Below are positions 5,178-7,564 of a DNA stretch of 7,564 nt, in pieces. Location of the stretch: the NCBI RefSeq assembly GCF_028618695.1, contig NZ_JAQIVI010000417.1:1-7564 (forward strand). Direction: 5' to 3'. The position numbers and the translations under genes are program-made. The stretch's first letter is position 1; every line of letters starts with the position of its first letter. This DNA is from Natrinema soli (GTDB lineage Archaea > Halobacteriota > Halobacteria > Halobacteriales > Natrialbaceae). The notes beneath the pieces are model-generated. The model had not been told where the DNA came from. It was given only the letters and a program-made list of their open reading frames with translations, and ran no database searches.

Positions 5178-6056
5178 TCAGGCGTTCTCTTCGTCCTGTA
5201 ACTCCGCGAGTTCGGCCTCGACTTCTTCCTGATCCTCGCTCTCGAGTTCCGTGAGTTCCTCCTCGTCGACCTCGCTTTCGGCATCGGAGTCGGCCGCGGA
5301 ATCAGACTCGACCTCTGATTCGACCGCCGCGTCGGTCTCGCCGGCGGCTTCGGATTCGCCTGCCCCGACCTCGGATTTGAGCGTCTCGAGTTCGGCTTCG
5401 ACGCCGCTGTCGGTCGAGAGCTGCTCAAGTTCGCGGTCGATGGTGTCCTTGTCGGAGAGCACGTCCTCGAACGCGCCGGACTCGTGGAGTTCGTCCATCG
5501 CGGCGGCGCGGGCCTCCATGTCCTCGGTCTGCTCCTCGGCGCGCTCGATAGCGCGGCCGACGTCCTCGAACTCCTCGCCGGTGGCCGTCATCGCCTCCGA
5601 GACCTGGGAACTCGCCTTGGCGGCCTCGTGGCGGGCCTTCATCGTCTCCTTCTTGGTCCGGAACTCCTCGATGCGGCTCTGGAGTTCGTCTTTCTGTTCG
5701 ATCAGCCGGTCCTGCTGGTTCTGCAGGTCCGAGATCTGGCGCTCCAGGTCCTCGATCTGGTTCATCTTCGTCTTCTTCTTCTCGAGGGCCTGTCGCGCCA
5801 GGTCCTCCCGACCCTGCTGGACCGCCGTTCTGGCCTGCCCGTTGTGTTTCTCGACGTTTTCCTCGAGGCGGCGCTTTTGCATCTCGAGGCGCTTTTTCTG
5901 CGTGGTCAGATCGGCGATGCCCCGTTTGACCTGCTGGAGCTGGTCGCGCATCTGCTCGTAGGAGTAGTCGAGCGTTTCGGTCGGATCCTCCGCCCGGTTG
6001 AGCACCGAGTTGAGCTTCGACCGGATGACGTAGGAAGTCCGAGAGAGGATGCCCAT
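5178..6056 (-). CDS. pspA: PspA/IM30 (ESCRT-III-like) envelope-stress protein with long acidic tail
   Basis: A 292-residue PspA/Vipp1-family protein. The N-terminal MGILSRTSYVIRSKLNSVLN is the amphipathic helix 0 that binds membranes. NRAEDPTETLDYSYEQM (20-36) is the family's highly conserved helix-1 segment. Residues about 30-150 are a long coiled coil, including the family signature DLARQALEKK (85-94). Shorter helices occupy about 150-225. Family members polymerise on the inner face of the cytoplasmic membrane and preserve or repair it under stress. The core ends near residue 228, close to the usual family length of about 220-230. The remaining 65 residues form a Ser/Glu/Asp/Ala-rich tail, probably disordered. 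No pspB, pspC or pspF homologue is visible, so the bacterial Psp regulatory circuit is absent here. A strong TATA element lies 29 nt before the ATG, so the message is probably leaderless. A winged-helix gene follows downstream. Confidence 0.95.
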   Translation of the reverse strand: MGILSRTSYVIRSKLNSVLNRAEDPTETLDYSYEQMRDQLQQVKRGIADLTTQKKRLEMQKRRLEENVEKHNGQARTAVQQGREDLARQALEKKKTKMNQIEDLERQISDLQNQQDRLIEQKDELQSRIEEFRTKKETMKARHEAAKASSQVSEAMTATGEEFEDVGRAIERAEEQTEDMEARAAAMDELHESGAFEDVLSDKDTIDRELEQLSTDSGVEAELETLKSEVGAGESEAAGETDAAVESEVESDSAADSDAESEVDEEELTELESEDQEEVEAELAELQDEENA

Positions 6057-6079
6057 ACTCGCAACGTATCGTTCCCCGG

Positions 6080-6098
6080 CCTTAAAAACATCACTTCG
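6080..6098 (-). promoter_or_regulatory. Strong TATA box and BRE-like sequence of pspA
   Basis: Minus-strand TTTTTAAG (6088-6081) is the best TATA match in the window, centred about 29 nt before the pspA ATG. The upstream purine-rich CGAAGTGAT (6098-6090) is in the BRE position. Together they suggest a well-expressed, leaderless pspA message. Confidence 0.7.
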
Positions 6099-6330
6099 GT
6101 AACAGTCCGCGACGAACGGAACGAACCCCGTAGTGAGAACCCGACGCCGTCCCGATCCGGTCTCGTCTCCGAGAGACCTCGAGGCGCTGGCTGCTCACGT
6201 CGCGCTCGGCGAGTACGATAGACGTCGCATGCGCCAGACGTTCCGCGACCGCATCGGCACGCGTCCCTCCTGATCGGAGCGCGTTCCGACCGCCTCGAGT
6301 TACCACTGGAGTGACTGTCCCGGACGAGGC
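6099..6330. other. Intergenic stretch between divergent pspA and hydrolase genes
   Basis: Apart from the two promoter candidates at its ends, no well-supported gene is seen in the 304 nt from 6057 to 6360. A 46-codon plus-strand frame (GTG 6133 to TGA 6271-6273) contains DLEALAAHVALGEYDRRRM, which looks mildly protein-like. It starts with GTG, has no promoter at the right spacing and matches no family I know. It may be an unrelated small gene, a decayed fragment or chance. Confidence 0.4.
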
Positions 6331-6339
6331 TTGATTACC
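6330..6339 (+). promoter_or_regulatory. Weak TATA-like element for the alpha/beta hydrolase
   Basis: CTTGATTACC is centred about 26 nt before the ATG at 6361. The sequence match is weak but the spacing repeats that of the other genes in the window. Confidence 0.35.
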
Positions 6340-6360
6340 GATCGGTCACAACGACCGTCC

Positions 6361-6990
6361 ATGACCGACGTCCTGGTCCCCGGCGGTCGCGACGTTCGCG
6401 GGACGCTCTCGGAACCGGCCGACGAACCGCTGGCGATCGTCGTCGCCTGTCCGCCACATCCACAACACGGCGGCTCGCGCAGCGATTCGCGGCTGGTCGC
6501 GGTCAGCGACGCGCTGGTCACGGTCGGAATCGCCTGCCTGCGTTTCGATTACGGCGCGTGGAACGAGGGGAGCGGCGAGCGGGAAGACGTTCGCAACGCC
6601 GTCCGCTGGGCCCGCGAGTGGGCTGACGGCATGGATGGTGACGACATTCCCGTGGGCGTCTTCGGCTACAGTTTCGGCGCGTCGCTGGCGCTACTCGCAT
6701 CGGCCGACGTCGATCCCGATCCCGACGCCGTCGCCGTCCTCGCACCGACGGCGCAACTCGGCGACGGCCTCGACGCGCTCGAGGCACTGAAGACCCTCGA
6801 GGCCCCTGTCCATGTTTGCTACGGTGAGCGGGACACGACCGTCGACTGGGAACCGATCGTCGAACGGGCACGGGACCGCGGCGACGACGTGACCGCGCTG
6901 GCGGCCGATCACTTCTTCCTCGGCAACGCGGACGAGATCGCGAGCAGCGTCAGTGAGTTCTTCGGACGGACGCTACTCGAGTCGGCTTGA
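6361..6990 (+). CDS. Alpha/beta hydrolase, COG2945-like
   Basis: A 209-residue single-domain alpha/beta hydrolase, the usual size for this group. The oxyanion-side motif CPPHPQHGG (30-38) corresponds to the HPHPxxGG of COG2945-type predicted hydrolases. It is followed by the LRFDYGAWNEGSGE segment (60-73), matching their 'LRFNFRGVGxSeG'. The nucleophile elbow is GYSFG (102-106), with Ser 104 as predicted nucleophile. Asp 158 in YGERDTT and His 184 in AADHFFLG complete a plausible triad. It has no signal peptide or membrane helix, so it is probably cytoplasmic. The substrate is unknown; members of this group are annotated as esterases, acyl hydrolases or dienelactone-hydrolase relatives without clear physiology. 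A TTG ten codons upstream (6331) could start a longer form, but it would overlap the promoter candidate and the extra residues do not fit the fold. The next gene downstream is also an alpha/beta hydrolase, on the opposite strand and of a different subfamily. Confidence 0.9.
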   Translation: MTDVLVPGGRDVRGTLSEPADEPLAIVVACPPHPQHGGSRSDSRLVAVSDALVTVGIACLRFDYGAWNEGSGEREDVRNAVRWAREWADGMDGDDIPVGVFGYSFGASLALLASADVDPDPDAVAVLAPTAQLGDGLDALEALKTLEAPVHVCYGERDTTVDWEPIVERARDRGDDVTALAADHFFLGNADEIASSVSEFFGRTLLESA

Positions 6991-7289
6991 GAGCGTTCCG
7001 ACCGATCAGCACGGGAGACGATCTCGAACGCCGGTCATTCGCGCTCGAGCGCGGGAACCGTTTTCCGAACGCCCCGAGTAGGGCCGCCGAAATGCGACCG
7101 ACACACGAACGAGGGTGCCGCGGCCGTGCGCACCGATGACTGCTGACCGCGCACAGCCGGTCCAGCGGGCCGATACGTGGACCGATCTCCAGGAACTGAC
7201 CCCTCGAGCCGCTGTTGCTCCGGAAACGTCTCCTCGGTGGCCATCGCTCGCTCATTCCGTCCCGGCGGTAAAGTCCTGTCCGCAATGCC
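6991..7289. other. Intergenic stretch between two convergent hydrolase genes, no certain gene
   Basis: About 300 nt with no coding region I can defend. The best candidate is a minus-strand frame of 69 codons, ATG 7244 to TGA 7035, starting MATEETFPEQQRLEGS. A TATA-like ACTTTACC (7274-7267) is centred 26 nt before that ATG. The first 15 codons have mostly G/C third positions as in haloarchaeal genes. After that the third positions become mixed (about two thirds G/C overall) and the protein turns Arg/Pro-rich, so it could be a gene remnant whose frame has been lost. No terminator-like T-run or stem-loop stands out. Confidence 0.35.
7267..7274 (-). promoter_or_regulatory. Possible TATA-like element for a small minus-strand frame
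   Basis: Minus-strand ACTTTACC is centred 26 nt before an ATG at 7244. The element is a fair TATA match, but the frame it would serve is doubtful, so it may be a relic or coincidence. Confidence 0.3.
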
Positions 7290-7564
7290 TCACTCGAGGT
7301 GGTCGGTAAACCACGACGCGGCGTGGTCGGCGACCGCCTCGAGTTCTCCCTCCCCCTCGAAGAGGTGGCCCGCGCCCTCGACGATCCGGAGGTCACGTTC
7401 GACGGCGAGGCCCTCGTAGATCTCTCGATTCAACTTGCGGACGGATTCGTCCTCGCCGCCGACGACGAGCAGGGTCGGTGCGGTCACGTCGTCGACGACG
7501 TCGGCCGCCATGTCGACCCGGCCGCCGCGCGAGACCACTGCATCGATCGTCGTCTCCGGACGGG
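7290..7564 (-). CDS. C-terminal part of an alpha/beta hydrolase (dienelactone-hydrolase type), truncated by window edge
   Basis: The minus-strand frame is open from the right edge to a TGA at 7292-7290 and gives about 90 C-terminal residues. AVVSRGGRVDMAAD is followed by the strand APTLLVVGGEDESV, whose Asp is the expected acid of the triad. LNREIYEGL, then RIVEGAGHLFEGEGEL, supply the expected catalytic His. This pattern, with GGxD...LN and GAxHLFEE, is typical of the dienelactone-hydrolase-like domain found alone or fused to phosphoribosyltransferases in bacteria and archaea. The Ser nucleophile and N-terminal half lie outside the window, so a fusion cannot be assessed. A GTG within the visible part (7538) is an internal Val codon and should not be taken as the start. 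Confidence 0.88.
   Translation of the reverse strand, partial: RPETTIDAVVSRGGRVDMAADVVDDVTAPTLLVVGGEDESVRKLNREIYEGLAVERDLRIVEGAGHLFEGEGELEAVADHAASWFTDHLE

Noticed and set aside
5251..5961. Ser/Cys-rich open frame on + antisense to pspA
   Set aside because: Low-complexity image of the Glu/Asp/Arg codons of pspA; no independent start signal.
6091..6306. 71-codon open frame on - upstream of pspA
   Set aside because: It would run through the strong pspA TATA box, has Arg/Ser-rich composition and no motif.
7115..7309. 64-codon open frame on + with a terminal CPQC
   Set aside because: A single CxxC near the end, overlaps the stop of the minus-strand hydrolase, and no promoter at the usual spacing.
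1..7564. CRISPR array, insertion sequence, tRNA/rRNA or known defence system
   Set aside because: No regularly spaced repeats, transposase or integrase motifs, terminal inverted repeats or tRNA-like folds were seen on reading both strands.

Overview
The window looks like a stretch of chromosome from a halophilic archaeon (class Halobacteria). The DNA is GC-rich, roughly mid-60s % by eye, and CTCGAG hexamers are frequent. The proteins are strongly acidic. A Tat-type lipoprotein signal (twin arginine plus a lipobox followed by a Gly/Asp-rich stretch) is present. Most genes have a TATA-like element about 24-28 nt before the start codon and no ribosome binding site, the layout expected of leaderless haloarchaeal transcripts. 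A Natrialbales-like genus is plausible but is only an impression from base composition.

Layout, left to right. (1) The C-terminal part of a probably exported protein of unknown function, rich in Cys, His and Trp, enters from the left edge on + (2-781). (2) Convergent to it is a four-gene minus-strand run: tandem paralogous four-helix membrane proteins (3859-2807, then 2623-1580), a 44-residue zinc-finger microprotein (1504-1370) and a small P-loop kinase (1302-856). Each has a possible promoter of its own, so this may be a set of single-gene units and not one operon. (3) Divergent from the membrane-protein pair is a Tat lipoprotein with an FxLYD-like beta-sandwich domain (4088-4600). (4) On minus are pspA (6056-5178), a PspA/IM30-family envelope-stress protein with an unusually long acidic tail, and downstream of it a small winged-helix regulator (5025-4678). 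(5) On + is a COG2945-like alpha/beta hydrolase (6361-6990), then about 300 nt with no convincing gene, then the C-terminus of a second, unrelated-looking alpha/beta hydrolase on minus that runs off the right edge (7564-7290).

Functionally, the middle of the window (about 1.6-6.1 kb) is dominated by envelope proteins: two multi-pass membrane paralogues, a surface lipoprotein, PspA and a candidate regulator. A link to membrane stress is an inference from gene context, not something the sequence proves. I see no rRNA, tRNA, CRISPR array, insertion sequence or recognisable defence or conflict system. The least described items are the membrane paralogue pair, the zinc-finger microprotein and the truncated Cys/His-rich protein at the left edge.
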